Shown here: positions 32,906-42,104 of the stretch, one piece after another
Layout of the letters: each line of letters opens with the position of its first letter
Position numbering within the stretch: the first letter of the stretch is position 1
Source of the DNA: Altererythrobacter sp. XM-24bin4
GTDB taxonomy: Bacteria > Pseudomonadota > Alphaproteobacteria > Sphingomonadales > Sphingomonadaceae
DNA length: 64,000 bases
Assembly (NCBI GenBank): GCA_003149575.1
Contig: QCWG01000001.1
Coordinates: forward strand, 463,183-527,182
Direction: 5' to 3'
The notes under the pieces: generated by a model
Databases searched by the model: none
What the model was told of the DNA's origin: nothing
What the model saw: the letters and a program-made list of their open reading frames with translations, nothing else
Position numbers and translations under genes: made by a program

Positions 32906-33364
32906 ATGCAGGACATCATTGCTGTGACTTACCTTTGGCTCAAGGCCGGCCATATCATCTTCGTGGTGTTCTGGATGGCTGGCCTGTTCATGCTCCCGCG
33001 CCAGCTGATCTATGTGCATCCTTCAGCGCCGGGATCAGAGGAAGAAGCGCTATGGGTCAAACGCATGGACCTGCTACGCAAGATAATCCTGACGCCGAGT
33101 ATGATCATTGTTTGGGCGTTTGGGTTGCTTATGAGCGTCCAGCTGGGCTTGTTTAACGGTTTACCCGGATTAGGGTGGTTACACGCCAAAATCCTCTTTG
33201 TTGTCCTTCTGACGGGCTTTCACGGGTATTTGATCGCGCAGACGAAGAAGGTTGCCAAGGGTCAGCGACCTTTGAGCGAAAAGCAGCTTCGCATGATTGG
33301 CGAGTTGCCAGGGCTGCTGCTGGTTATCATCGTAATTCTAGTGGTGGTTTTTCGTGCTATGTAA
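32906..33364 (+). CDS. hemJ: Protoporphyrinogen IX oxidase HemJ
   Basis: 152 residues with four membrane helices. The family start LWLKAGHIIFVVFWMAGLFMLPRQL contains the conserved His and the YVHP motif follows; the third helix region GWLHAKILFVVLLTGFHGYL has two more conserved histidines, and the C-terminus ends in a hydrophobic helix. HemJ oxidises protoporphyrinogen IX to protoporphyrin IX and replaces HemG/HemY in most alphaproteobacteria. Its position after hemE puts two haem steps in one unit. Confidence 0.93.
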   Translation: MQDIIAVTYLWLKAGHIIFVVFWMAGLFMLPRQLIYVHPSAPGSEEEALWVKRMDLLRKIILTPSMIIVWAFGLLMSVQLGLFNGLPGLGWLHAKILFVVLLTGFHGYLIAQTKKVAKGQRPLSEKQLRMIGELPGLLLVIIVILVVVFRAM

Positions 33365-33383
33365 AATCGGTAACGATTCCTGA

Positions 33384-33412
33384 TTGACGATAGCGTGGCG
33401 CAATTCTATCCC
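33384..33412 (+). promoter_or_regulatory. Promoter candidate and C-rich leader of rho
   Basis: TTGACG (33384-33389), a 17-base spacer and TATCCC (33407-33412). The transcript would have a ~125-base leader to 33547 that is rich in C and poor in G toward its end (CCAAGCCCAAACGCCTCC region), like a Rho loading site, suggesting autoregulation of rho. Confidence 0.4.
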
Positions 33413-33547
33413 GAACTCATCTAACCGGCATCAAGGCATCGCGTTCAAGCGACGCCAAGGTCTGCTTTCTCCAAGCCCAAACGCCTCCGGACCCAAACGA
33501 GGCACTGACCTGTCGGCCAACATTTTCCAACACGGACAAGAATCGAA

Positions 33548-34813
33548 ATGCATCTTAAAGACTTGAAAGAAAAAACCCCGGCCGAATTGGTCGCGATGGC
33601 GGAAGAATTGGGCGTTGAAAGCGCAAGCACTATGCGCCGTCAGGATCTGCTGTTCAGCATCCTGCGCGAGCTTGCTGAAGATGACGAATACGAAGAAAAA
33701 ATCATGGGCATCGGCACGATCGAAGTGCTGCAAGATGGCTTTGGATTTTTGCGCTCGCCCGAGGCAAACTATCTAGCTGGGCCGGACGATATCTATGTCT
33801 CGCCTAACCAAATACGCAAATGGGGTTTGCGCACCGGGGACACTGTCGAAGGTGAAATTCGCGCACCCAGAGAAGGCGAACGCTATTTCGCGCTGACAAG
33901 TCTGACTACCGTCAACTTTGACACGCCGGACGCAGTGCGCATGCGCACCAATTTCGACAACCTTACTCCGCTCTATCCCGACAAGAAGCTCAACCTCGAT
34001 CAGGTTGACCCGACAGTCAAAGACAAGTCTGCACGAGTGATCGATATTATCGCGCCCCAGGGCAAGGGCCAGCGTGCATTGATCGTGGCGCCGCCACGTA
34101 CGGGTAAAACGGTGCTGCTGCAGAACATCGCAAAGGCGATCACGGACAACCACCCCGAGGTTTTCCTGCTGGTTTTGCTGGTTGATGAGCGACCCGAGGA
34201 AGTTACGGACATGCAGCGCAGCGTTAAGGGCGAGGTGATCTCCTCTACCTTTGACGAGCCTGCCAATCGCCACGTCCAGGTCGCTGAAATGGTGATCGAG
34301 AAGGCGAAACGGCTGGTTGAGCACAAGCACGATGTTGTCATCCTGCTCGATTCGATCACACGTCTGGGCCGTGCCTACAACACGGTGGTTCCAAGCTCAG
34401 GCAAGGTTCTGACTGGTGGTGTGGATGCTAACGCATTGCAGCGCCCGAAACGTTTCTTCGGCGCTGCGCGTAACATCGAAGAAGGTGGATCGCTGTCCAT
34501 CATCGCAACCGCGCTGATCGATACCGGCAGCCGCATGGACGAAGTAATCTTCGAAGAATTCAAGGGCACCGGTAACTCGGAAATCGTGCTTGATCGCAAG
34601 GTTGCTGACAAGCGGATCTTTCCGGCGCTCGATGTCGGCAAGTCTGGCACCCGCAAGGAAGAGCTGCTGGTCGACAAGGACAACCTCTCGAAGATGTGGG
34701 TCCTGCGCCGTATTCTCATGCAGATGGGAACAGTCGACGCGATGGAATTCCTGCTCGACAAAATGAAGGATTCGAAGACCAACGAAGACTTCTTCGAAAC
34801 CATGAACCAGTAA
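33548..34813 (+). CDS. rho: Transcription termination factor Rho
   Basis: 421 residues. RNA-dependent hexameric ATPase. The N-terminal helical domain ([20 protein letters not shown]), the OSB RNA-binding domain with GFGFLRSP, Walker [13 protein letters not shown], Walker [17 protein letters not shown] and the Q-loop [22 protein letters not shown] are all present, at standard length. rho next to hemE/hemJ and mnmEG is the usual alphaproteobacterial order. Confidence 0.98.
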   Translation: MHLKDLKEKTPAELVAMAEELGVESASTMRRQDLLFSILRELAEDDEYEEKIMGIGTIEVLQDGFGFLRSPEANYLAGPDDIYVSPNQIRKWGLRTGDTVEGEIRAPREGERYFALTSLTTVNFDTPDAVRMRTNFDNLTPLYPDKKLNLDQVDPTVKDKSARVIDIIAPQGKGQRALIVAPPRTGKTVLLQNIAKAITDNHPEVFLLVLLVDERPEEVTDMQRSVKGEVISSTFDEPANRHVQVAEMVIEKAKRLVEHKHDVVILLDSITRLGRAYNTVVPSSGKVLTGGVDANALQRPKRFFGAARNIEEGGSLSIIATALIDTGSRMDEVIFEEFKGTGNSEIVLDRKVADKRIFPALDVGKSGTRKEELLVDKDNLSKMWVLRRILMQMGTVDAMEFLLDKMKDSKTNEDFFETMNQ

Positions 34814-34829
34814 TTTCTAGCAGATTCAG

Positions 34830-34865
34830 GGCGGGTTTTCAGCAGTGAGAGCTCGTTAACCCGCC
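34830..34865. terminator. Hairpin between rho and the convergent SnoaL-type gene
   Basis: GGCGGGTT (34830-34837) and AACCCGCC (34858-34865) form a perfect 8-bp stem with a 20-base loop, partly inside the end of the minus-strand gene. No T-run follows, so it may protect mRNA ends rather than terminate. Confidence 0.3.
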
Positions 34866-35260
34866 TTCATAAGCTCCAACTGCGCGCCCATCATTTCCCA
34901 GACCTTGTTCACCGCTTTCAGTGGGCGCACCATCACCTTGAAATCGGTGATCAAACCCTCGTCGTCAAAGGTTATCATGTCGATGCCGTTGACCTGAATA
35001 CCGTCCATCTCTGTCTGGAATTCGAGCACCGCGGTGTTCCCGTCCACAACTTCGCGCAGATATTGAAAACTGTCATTGCCGAGCGTTTGTCCGGCGGCGG
35101 TTAGATAGGCAACGACGATCGGGCGCCCTTTTTGCGGTGTGTGTACAACCGGAGAGTGAAACACAGCGTCTTCGCGCATGACGTTTGTTAGGGCGGCTGG
35201 TTCACTTCCACCTTCGATCACTTCATGCCAGCGTTTGAGGCCTTTGGCAGCCGGGCTCAT
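34856..35260 (-). CDS. SnoaL-like / NTF2-fold protein
   Basis: 134 residues. Cone-shaped NTF2-fold pattern: N-terminal helix (RWHEVIEGGSEPAALTNVM), REDAVFHSPVVHTPQKG, then strands FQYLREVVDGNTAVLEFQTE, GIQVNGIDMITFDDEGLITDF. Such proteins are small-molecule binders or isomerases; function unassigned. It overlaps the dienelactone hydrolase gene by 4 bases and is probably its operon partner. Confidence 0.82.
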   Translation of the reverse strand: MSPAAKGLKRWHEVIEGGSEPAALTNVMREDAVFHSPVVHTPQKGRPIVVAYLTAAGQTLGNDSFQYLREVVDGNTAVLEFQTEMDGIQVNGIDMITFDDEGLITDFKVMVRPLKAVNKVWEMMGAQLELMKAG

Positions 35261-35955
35261 GACAGATGCTCTGCAAAAAATGCTTTGGTGCGGCCATCAG
35301 CCAGCTGAGCGCCTAGTTCATCTCGCCGGTTTCCACTCTCGGTTGCGAAACCGTGGTCCAACCCTTCATAGTCGTACAAGGTCACGCGTGGATGGTCATC
35401 AAGACCTGCGTGCATTGCGGCCTGCGCTTCGGGGCCAACGAAATGGTCAGCGGTTGGAATGTGTAATAGCAATGGGTTGGCTATTGCGTGTTTTTCACCC
35501 AGCATCTGGTCGATCATCACACCGTAGTAGCCGACAGAAGCATCAATGTCCGTCCGTGCGGCGGTCATGTAGGCAAGCTTCCCTCCAAGGCAGTACCCCA
35601 CACAACCAACCTTGTTCACGCCGGCATCTCTACGGATCCAATGTATTGTTGCCTCGATGTCCTTGACGCCATCGTCCGGATTATATTTTCCAAAATAATC
35701 AAGAGCTTCGTTAAACTCCGCCTCAACGTCAGGGTCGAGTTCGAGTCCGGGCTTCATACGAAAGAACAGATCAGGTGCAACCGCCAGGTATCCTTCCGCA
35801 GCCCAGCTATCGCATTTGCGACGAATGCCCTGGTTCACGCCAAAAATCTCCTGGATCACAATAACCGCAGCTTTAGCTGTGCCTTCAGGACGCGCGACAT
35901 AGGCGTTGAAATCTGCATCGCCATCAAGGGTGGAAATTGTAGCCGTATCGGACAT
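35257..35955 (-). CDS. Dienelactone hydrolase family protein
   Basis: 232 residues, alpha/beta hydrolase. The catalytic triad is visible: nucleophile Cys122 in GYCLGGK, Asp170 in IPTADHF and His201 in GLDHGFA. The oxyanion segment QEIFGVNQGIRR is typical. The classical substrate is a dienelactone from aromatic degradation, but no such pathway is nearby, so the physiological ester is unknown. Two genes of opposite orientation (this and the SnoaL-type gene) interrupt the otherwise plus-strand origin-right flank. Confidence 0.88.
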   Translation of the reverse strand: MSDTATISTLDGDADFNAYVARPEGTAKAAVIVIQEIFGVNQGIRRKCDSWAAEGYLAVAPDLFFRMKPGLELDPDVEAEFNEALDYFGKYNPDDGVKDIEATIHWIRRDAGVNKVGCVGYCLGGKLAYMTAARTDIDASVGYYGVMIDQMLGEKHAIANPLLLHIPTADHFVGPEAQAAMHAGLDDHPRVTLYDYEGLDHGFATESGNRRDELGAQLADGRTKAFFAEHLS

Positions 35956-36073
35956 TTGGGCGCTGCTCCTTTGATTCTTGGTGAAAGCGGCTTATCGCTT
36001 GGCAAGCGGGTTTGCCAAACCCAAATTTGAGAGGATGCTCGCCTGATAAGCGCGAGGCAAAGGAGGAATCGCG

Positions 36074-36331
36074 ATGAAGGTCAATATCGAGATCGACTGC
36101 ACACCCGAGGAGGCGCGGGCATTCATGGGTCTGCCCGATGTGTCGGAGGCAAACAGCGTCTATGTCGACAGCCTGACGAAGGCGATGAAGGGTGTCTCGA
36201 GCCCGGACCAATTGCAGGATTTTGCCAAGCATCTTGCGCCGATGGGGCAGATGGGGATGCAGATGTTCCAGAATTTCATGAGCGGCGGAATGGGCTCTGC
36301 GGGTGACAGAAAGAAACCTAGCGACGACTAG
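36074..36331 (+). CDS. Small DUF6489-type protein
   Basis: 85 residues. KVNIEIDCTPEEARAFMGLPDV at the start is a pattern I associate with the DUF6489 family of sphingomonads; the C-terminus is methionine/glycine-rich (MGQMGMQMFQNFMSGGMG) with a short charged tail. No function known. It has a strong AAAGGAGGA ribosome binding site and ends 17 bases before mnmE, so the two are likely co-transcribed. Confidence 0.75.
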   Translation: MKVNIEIDCTPEEARAFMGLPDVSEANSVYVDSLTKAMKGVSSPDQLQDFAKHLAPMGQMGMQMFQNFMSGGMGSAGDRKKPSDD

Positions 36332-36348
36332 GATCGGTGCAGCCGCAA

Positions 36349-37626
36349 ATGACTGACACAATTTTTGCATTGTCTAGCGGTGCGCCGCCGGCCGCAATCG
36401 GCGTAATCCGCATCAGCGGCCCTGCAGCCGGAACCACCCTTGAATCGATGGTGGGTCGCGACATCCCGGCGCGCAAGGCAAGTTTGGCGAGGTTGCACGC
36501 TGTGGATGGCACTGTGTTGGATGAGGCCTTGGTATTGTGGTTTCCGGGTCCAAAAACAGCCACCGGCGAAGATCTGCTGGAATTGCATTGTCATGGCGGG
36601 CGCGCAGTAGTTGCTGCAATTGAGAGCGAGCTTTCCTCCTTCAAAGGTCTTCGTAAGGCTGAACCTGGAGAGTTCACTCGCCGCGCTTTTGCAAACGGAC
36701 GGATAGATTTGGCCGAGGCGGAGGGCCTGGCTGATCTGCTAAGCGCGGAAACCGAGCTCCAGCGCAGCGCAGCTATGGCAATGGCAGGAGGAGGGTTGTC
36801 GCGGCAGGTTGAAGAATGGCGCGATGCGCTCCTGCGTTTGGCGGCTGAAGTCGAGGCTGCGCTCGATTTTTCCGACGAGGCTGATGTAGGCGGCCTTGCA
36901 GATGATTTTTCCGCGCGCGTACAGCTGCTTTCCGATCAATTGGATGATTTTCTGCAGCGTCCACGTTCTGAGCGGTTGAGTGAGGGGTTTCGTGTTGTGT
37001 TAGCGGGGCCGCCAAATACAGGGAAATCCACTCTTTTCAACGCGTTGGTTGAGAGTGAGGCCGCTATAACCTCGCCGATTGCGGGCACAACGCGTGATGT
37101 GATTGAACGGTCTGTGGCGATCAGCGGTGTACCCTTTACCTTTGTGGACACTGCGGGCCTTCATGATGGTGGTGACGATGCAATCGAAGCAATTGGCATC
37201 GACCGTGCGCGCAGCCAGCTGAAAAGTGCCGATTTGGTGTTGTGGTTGGGGCCTGATCACGATGAGCCGAATGGTGCGTGGGGGATTGAAGCCCAGGTGG
37301 ATAATCCAACGCATTTGGTTAAATCGGCGCCCATGTTTCGGGTCTCTGCTCTCACAGGAGAGGGGGTGGGTGAACTCAAGTCAGGATTGCTCGAACTCGC
37401 TCGAAATACATTGCCCAAACCGGGAGAGGCGGCTCTCAACGCGCGTCAGCATAACCTTCTTCAAGATAGCCACGGGGCTCTGTTAGAAGCGCATGACTCC
37501 ACAGATCCGCTGCTGATTGCCGAGAGTTTGCGCCGTGCACGCCTCGCTTTTGACCGTTTGATCGGGCGGGCTACAACAGAGGATATGCTCGACGCGCTGT
37601 TTGGGCGCTTCTGCATCGGAAAATAA
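36349..37626 (+). CDS. mnmE: tRNA-modifying GTPase MnmE
   Basis: 425 residues from ATG 36349 (MTDTIFALSSGAPPAAIG); GTG 36337 is an alternative. With MnmG it makes the 5-carboxymethylaminomethyl modification at wobble uridine 34. N-terminal folate-binding domain with HGGRAVV and EPGEFTRRAFANGRIDLA, G domain P-loop GPPNTGKSTLFNALV, G2 TTRDVIE, G3 DTAGLHD, and the C-terminal FCIGK with the essential Cys. The G4 NKxD motif is not in canonical form (the region reads NPTHLVKSAP), which is odd. A parS site follows its stop. Confidence 0.95.
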   Translation: MTDTIFALSSGAPPAAIGVIRISGPAAGTTLESMVGRDIPARKASLARLHAVDGTVLDEALVLWFPGPKTATGEDLLELHCHGGRAVVAAIESELSSFKGLRKAEPGEFTRRAFANGRIDLAEAEGLADLLSAETELQRSAAMAMAGGGLSRQVEEWRDALLRLAAEVEAALDFSDEADVGGLADDFSARVQLLSDQLDDFLQRPRSERLSEGFRVVLAGPPNTGKSTLFNALVESEAAITSPIAGTTRDVIERSVAISGVPFTFVDTAGLHDGGDDAIEAIGIDRARSQLKSADLVLWLGPDHDEPNGAWGIEAQVDNPTHLVKSAPMFRVSALTGEGVGELKSGLLELARNTLPKPGEAALNARQHNLLQDSHGALLEAHDSTDPLLIAESLRRARLAFDRLIGRATTEDMLDALFGRFCIGK

Positions 37627-37643
37627 TCGAAGCAAAGCCCAGT

Positions 37644-37659
37644 TGTTTCACGTGGAACA
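37644..37659. promoter_or_regulatory. parS: parS centromere site 1
   Basis: TGTTTCACGTGGAACA, which matches the near-universal bacterial parS consensus (TGTTTCACGTGAAACA) at all but one base. It lies in the 111-base mnmE-mnmG gap, about 6 kb from the probable origin. ParB encoded at 41011 should bind here. Confidence 0.93.
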
Positions 37660-37737
37660 TGTCGTGCGACCATACCGAGGATGGCTAGGGCCGAAAGGGC
37701 TTTGACCCCGAGGTATACCCGGAGTATCGGGCGTCTC

Positions 37738-39591
37738 ATGCGAAACTATGATGTACTCGTTGTCGGCGGCGGTCACGCCGGTGTCGAGGCGGCCTGCGCG
37801 GCGGCCCGTATGGGCGCGAGCGTTGGTCTGGTGAGTTTTGATTTGAACGCGATTGGGGCGATGAGCTGCAACCCTGCGATCGGAGGGTTGGGTAAAGGCC
37901 ATTTGGTTCGCGAAGTTGACGCGCTCGATGGTGTGATTGGTCGCGCTGCTGATGCGGGCGCTATCCACTATCGCATGCTCAATCGATCGAAGGGTAGCGC
38001 GGTTTGGGGCCCTCGTGTGCAGGCCGATCGCAAATTGTTCAAAGCCGCAGTCCAACGCGCGGTGAAGGCGCAGGCCGGGCTTGAGTTGATCGAAGGCGAG
38101 GCTGCATCGCTTGTGCTGCAGGGTGGCCGGGTTGGTGGTCTCAATCTGAGCGATGGAACCGTGCTCACGGCTCCAACAGTCATTCTCTGCACCGGGACAT
38201 TCCTTGGTGGTACGCTGTTTCGCGGGGAAGAGCGGTTTGAAGGAGGCCGCATAGGCGAGAACTCAGCTCAGGAGCTTGCCAGACAGTTGCGCGCCGCCGA
38301 TTTGCCGATGGCTCGGCTGAAAACCGGAACACCTCCGCGTTTGGATGGACGCACCATCGATTGGGCACGCCTGGAAGAACAGCCGTCGGATGCAGATCAT
38401 TGGACAATGTCGCCGCTCGTTGAACGCCGCGCCAACCCCCAGATTTTCTGCGCGATCACACGGACGACCGAGGTCGCGCATGATGCCATCCGGGCCAATT
38501 TGCACAGATCGCCCATGTTCACAGGTGCTATCGGCGCAGCGGGCCCACGCTATTGCCCGTCCATCGAGGACAAGATTCACCGGTTTGGCGACCGTGACGG
38601 CCATCAGGTTTTTCTGGAACCCGAGGGGATCGACACACATCTCGTTTATCCCAACGGGATAAGCACATCTCTGCCGGTTGATGTGCAACTCACGATGCTG
38701 CGCGCGATGCCAGGCCTGGAGAAGGTCGTTATGGAAGTTCCTGGTTATGCAGTGGAATATGACCACATTGATCCCCGGGCTTTAACAGCGGACTTGCAGC
38801 TTCGGGCCATTCCCGGACTCTACTGTGCAGGGCAGATCAACGGTACGACGGGCTATGAAGAAGCGGCCGCACAGGGGTTGGTTGCCGGACTGAATGCGGC
38901 GGGTAGTATGCTTGGCAAGGAGCCCCCGCAACTGGATCGCGCGAACAGCTATATTGCGGTGATGGTTGATGATCTGACACTGCATGGCGTCACAGAGCCC
39001 TACCGTATGCTGACCGCTCGTGCGGAGTACCGGTTACGGTTGCGCGCTAATAATGCGTCGACGCGATTGACGCCGCTGGGCATTACTGCGGGTTGTATTG
39101 GAGATACGCGGCGCAAGTGGTTTGAGGATCGCGAGGCGCGCAGAACCGATCTGGCGCCGTATTTTGACGTGATGATCCCAGCTAAAGCGCTGAGCGACGC
39201 TGGTCTCAATGTCCGCCGTGATGGAGGGGACAAGCCGGTTAGTGAGTGGTTGAGGCATGATGGTGTTGGGTTGGGTGATCTGAGCACCTGGTTGACCGCT
39301 GATCTGGATCCAGAGGATGCGCTGATCGCCGAGATGGCGGAGGATGCGACCTATGCACCCTATCTGGCGCGGCAAGAGGCGGAACTGCGGGATTTGCGCG
39401 CAAGCGAGGCTTTGACTCTCGGTGGCGACTTCCCATTCGGAGATGTGCCAGGCCTTTCTAACGAAATGGTTGAGCGGTTGATGGCTGCCAAACCGCCAAA
39501 TCTGGCGGCTGCCGGGCGTGTGCCTGGGATAACCCCTGCGGCGCTCTCTGCATTGCTCGTCCACGCGCGGCGCAGGCAGGTGGCGGCCTGA
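37738..39591 (+). CDS. mnmG: tRNA uridine modification enzyme MnmG (GidA)
   Basis: 617 residues from ATG 37738 ([19 protein letters not shown], the FAD dinucleotide loop). FAD-dependent partner of MnmE. Other signatures: [57 protein letters not shown]. The C-terminal helical domain is complete. The frame is open back to 37681 but that part is not family-like. Its TGA shares one base with the rsmG ATG. Confidence 0.97.
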   Translation: MRNYDVLVVGGGHAGVEAACAAARMGASVGLVSFDLNAIGAMSCNPAIGGLGKGHLVREVDALDGVIGRAADAGAIHYRMLNRSKGSAVWGPRVQADRKLFKAAVQRAVKAQAGLELIEGEAASLVLQGGRVGGLNLSDGTVLTAPTVILCTGTFLGGTLFRGEERFEGGRIGENSAQELARQLRAADLPMARLKTGTPPRLDGRTIDWARLEEQPSDADHWTMSPLVERRANPQIFCAITRTTEVAHDAIRANLHRSPMFTGAIGAAGPRYCPSIEDKIHRFGDRDGHQVFLEPEGIDTHLVYPNGISTSLPVDVQLTMLRAMPGLEKVVMEVPGYAVEYDHIDPRALTADLQLRAIPGLYCAGQINGTTGYEEAAAQGLVAGLNAAGSMLGKEPPQLDRANSYIAVMVDDLTLHGVTEPYRMLTARAEYRLRLRANNASTRLTPLGITAGCIGDTRRKWFEDREARRTDLAPYFDVMIPAKALSDAGLNVRRDGGDKPVSEWLRHDGVGLGDLSTWLTADLDPEDALIAEMAEDATYAPYLARQEAELRDLRASEALTLGGDFPFGDVPGLSNEMVERLMAAKPPNLAAAGRVPGITPAALSALLVHARRRQVAA

Positions 39592-40214
39592 TGGAACAGG
39601 TTTTGCGAGACGAGACTTCTGCCCGAGCTTTCGTCGAAGGCTTAACCGATGCGGCAGGAATGTTGCGTCTGGAAGCGTTAAGCGCTGCACTTATCAAAGA
39701 GAATCAGCGTCAAAACCTCATTTCGAGGCCATCAGAGGCCCAAATGTGGGTCAGGCACATAGCAGACAGTGCCCAGCTCCTGCGTCTTGTTCCACGTGAA
39801 ACACCCTCCAGGCCGTGGCTCGACCTGGGCACAGGAGCGGGTTTTCCTGGCCTGGTGATCGCAGCACTGCGGCCGGAGTGGAAGATTGTGCTCGTCGAAT
39901 CCCGTGCGCGCCGCGTTGAATGGCTCGAACACATGGTGCGCGAGCTTGATTTGGGTAATTGCCGCGTTGAGGGTCGACGTTTGGAGCTTGTCGAGCCCTT
40001 CAAAGCATCGGTTATTTCGGCGCGTGCCTTTGCGCCATTGGAAAAACTCCTCAACTTGTCCGCACCCTTTTCCACAAAGGCAACCACCTATCTGTTGCCG
40101 AAGGGGCGTTCGGCGGCGCAAGAACTTCAAGCGATGCCTCGAAAGATTCGCGGGATGTTTCACGTGGAACAGTCCTTGACCGATGAGGAAGCGGGGATCA
40201 TCGTAAGCAAATAA
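39591..40214 (+). CDS. rsmG: 16S rRNA (guanine527-N7)-methyltransferase RsmG (GidB)
   Basis: 207 residues. Methylates G527 of 16S rRNA using SAM. SAM motif WLDLGTGAGFPGLVIA; IKENQRQNLISRP and ISARAFAPLEKLL are family hallmarks. The reading frame contains two parS sites, which encode VPRET and MFHVEQ. It is translationally coupled to mnmG and ends 24 bases before parA. Confidence 0.95.
   Translation: MEQVLRDETSARAFVEGLTDAAGMLRLEALSAALIKENQRQNLISRPSEAQMWVRHIADSAQLLRLVPRETPSRPWLDLGTGAGFPGLVIAALRPEWKIVLVESRARRVEWLEHMVRELDLGNCRVEGRRLELVEPFKASVISARAFAPLEKLLNLSAPFSTKATTYLLPKGRSAAQELQAMPRKIRGMFHVEQSLTDEEAGIIVSK
39788..39803. promoter_or_regulatory. parS: parS centromere site 2
   Basis: TGTTCCACGTGAAACA, the exact reverse complement of site 1, inside the rsmG coding region. 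Confidence 0.93.
40156..40171. promoter_or_regulatory. parS: parS centromere site 3
   Basis: TGTTTCACGTGGAACA, identical to site 1, near the end of rsmG and 67 bases before the parA start, so ParB bound here could also act on the parAB promoter region. Confidence 0.93.
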
Positions 40215-40237
40215 CTGCAGAAAGGCAGGCGAGGCGG

Positions 40238-41014
40238 ATGATCACAATTGCGATAGCCAATCAAAAGGGCGGTGTGGGCAAGACCACGACGGCGATCAAT
40301 ATCGCGACGGCTATGGCCGCAATCGGCTGGCGCACGCTGTTGATTGACCTTGATCCCCAAGGAAATGCCTCAACCGGGCTGGGTGTGGGTGTCGAGGCCC
40401 GCAAGGCATCGAGCTATGATGTTTTGGTGGAAGGTCTTCCCCTGGCAGAAGCTATGGTGCCAACCAGCATTCCCGGGCTCGACATTGTTCCGGCGACTGT
40501 CGATTTGAGTGGTGCGGAGGTTGAGCTCGTCTCCATGGACGAACGTACGTCCCGTCTCTCCGCTGCACTGGCCAATCACCGCGGGCATGACATCTGCTTT
40601 GTCGATTGCCCTCCGTCGCTTGGTCTTTTGACATTGAACGCGCTTTCAGCCGCCAACACGCTGATGGTCCCGCTTCAGTGTGAATTCTTTGCTTTAGAAG
40701 GGCTTAGTCAGCTTTTGCAGACCGTTGAGCAGGTTCAACAGCGGTTCAATCCTGGCCTCGGAATTGTCGGTGTGACACTGACGATGTTTGACCGCCGTAA
40801 CCGTCTGACCGATCAGGTGGCGGAAGATGTGCGTGAATGCCTGGGCAAACTGGTGTTTGAAACGGTCATCCCTCGAAATGTGCGCCTTTCCGAGGCACCC
40901 AGCCACGGTCTGCCAGCCTTGGTCTATGACCATGCCTGTGCGGGCAGCCGCGCCTATATCGCTTTGGCGCGAGAATTGATCGGCCGCCTGCCCGAAGAAA
41001 GGAAAGCCGCGTGA
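40238..41014 (+). CDS. parA: Chromosome partitioning ATPase ParA
   Basis: 258 residues. Deviant Walker A NQKGGVGKTTTAINIA, Walker A' FVDCPPSLGLLTLNAL, and the EFFALEGLSQLLQTV stretch place it in the chromosomal ParA/Soj group without N-terminal DNA-binding extension. It forms DNA-bound ATP dimers that move ParB-parS complexes. It overlaps parB by 4 bases (GTGA). Confidence 0.96.
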   Translation: MITIAIANQKGGVGKTTTAINIATAMAAIGWRTLLIDLDPQGNASTGLGVGVEARKASSYDVLVEGLPLAEAMVPTSIPGLDIVPATVDLSGAEVELVSMDERTSRLSAALANHRGHDICFVDCPPSLGLLTLNALSAANTLMVPLQCEFFALEGLSQLLQTVEQVQQRFNPGLGIVGVTLTMFDRRNRLTDQVAEDVRECLGKLVFETVIPRNVRLSEAPSHGLPALVYDHACAGSRAYIALARELIGRLPEERKAA

Positions 41015-41991
41015 GCGATTCCACCGATCCTATCCGTTTTTCGGTGCCGCAGCGCAGCGCTGCGGACCGCAGGAAGAAACTGGGGCGTGGGCTTGGTGCG
41101 TTGATGGGGGAAGCCCAGCGCGAGGAGCCTCTGGCACAGCCGGCAAACACTGAATCCTCCGAAAATCCATCTAATTCAGAAGGTTATGCGAAGAATGGAT
41201 TGAGCTCTATCCCGATCTCTTCGATCGAACCTTTGCCTGGTCAGCCGCGGAAGCGCTTCGATGAGGGGGCACTTGAAGAGCTGGCGGCTTCGATTGCCGC
41301 GCGCGGTGTTATCCAACCGATTATCGTTACCGCCAAAGGTGGAGGGCGCTTCCAGCTCGTGGCGGGTGAGCGTCGCTGGAGAGCCGCTCAGAAGGCGCGC
41401 TTGCACGAGATTCCCGCCTTGGTCCGCGAGCTGGACGAACGTGAAGTCATGGCGTTGGCCTTGATCGAGAATATTCAGCGCGAAGATCTCAATCCGGTCG
41501 AGGAAGCACGCGCTTATCACCGGCTGAGTGATGAAGAAGGTCTGACACAGGCTGAGATCGCGCAAATGGTTGAAAAATCACGCAGCCATGTAGCAAATTT
41601 GCAGCGTTTGCTTGCCTTGCCAGAGGGCGTGCTGGGCCTGGTAGAGGCAGGTGAGCTCTCCATGGGGCATGCCCGTGCATTGATCGGCCATGATGACGCG
41701 GCGAGACTGGCTAAACAGGCGGTTCGCGACAAGCTGAGTGTGCGCGAAGTTGAAGACCTGGTGCGCGGCGACATAGCGCCCAAGGCACGCAAATCGACCA
41801 AACGCACTACGCGCGATCCCGTCAAGGACGCGGACATTGCAGCTGTACAGGCGCATCTGGAAGAGTTCTTGGGGCTGACTGTGCGGATCAAGACCGATGC
41901 GGACCCGCGCAAGGGCGCAGTCACAATCAAATACCGCACACTCGATCAACTCGATCTGATCTGTCAGCGGCTAACCGGCGGTGATATCTGA
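41011..41991 (+). CDS. parB: Chromosome partitioning CTPase / DNA-binding protein ParB
   Basis: 326 residues, starting GTG 41011, coupled to parA. The N-terminal RKKLGRGLGALMGEA is the ParA-stimulating peptide; box I/II with PRKRFDEGALEELAASI and the CTP-binding GERRWRAAQKA; helix-turn-helix LTQAEIAQMVEKSRSHVANL for parS recognition; C-terminal dimerisation segment VTIKYRTLDQLDLICQRL. It should load at the three parS sites upstream and spread. Confidence 0.96.
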   Translation: MSDSTDPIRFSVPQRSAADRRKKLGRGLGALMGEAQREEPLAQPANTESSENPSNSEGYAKNGLSSIPISSIEPLPGQPRKRFDEGALEELAASIAARGVIQPIIVTAKGGGRFQLVAGERRWRAAQKARLHEIPALVRELDEREVMALALIENIQREDLNPVEEARAYHRLSDEEGLTQAEIAQMVEKSRSHVANLQRLLALPEGVLGLVEAGELSMGHARALIGHDDAARLAKQAVRDKLSVREVEDLVRGDIAPKARKSTKRTTRDPVKDADIAAVQAHLEEFLGLTVRIKTDADPRKGAVTIKYRTLDQLDLICQRLTGGDI

Positions 41992-42004
41992 AGTAATCCA
42001 AGTC

Positions 42005-42060
42005 GCGCCGCGCAACTTTGCCACATTGGCTGACTGATCGAAAGTTGCGCCGCGCAACTT
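42005..42060. repeat. Repeated palindromic element after parB
   Basis: GCGCCGCGCAACTT occurs at 42005-42018 and 42047-42060. The second copy with its left extension forms AAGTTGCG-CCG-CGCAACTT (42042-42060); alternatively AAAGTTGCG (42041-42049) pairs over 9 bp with CGCAACTTT of the first copy (42011-42019). The two folds exclude each other. It lies between convergent parB and the msrC-type gene. Confidence 0.6.
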
Positions 42061-42104
42061 GAGTGCCAGAAAACCCTTAAATATGAGCTATTTAGCGATT
42101 CTCG

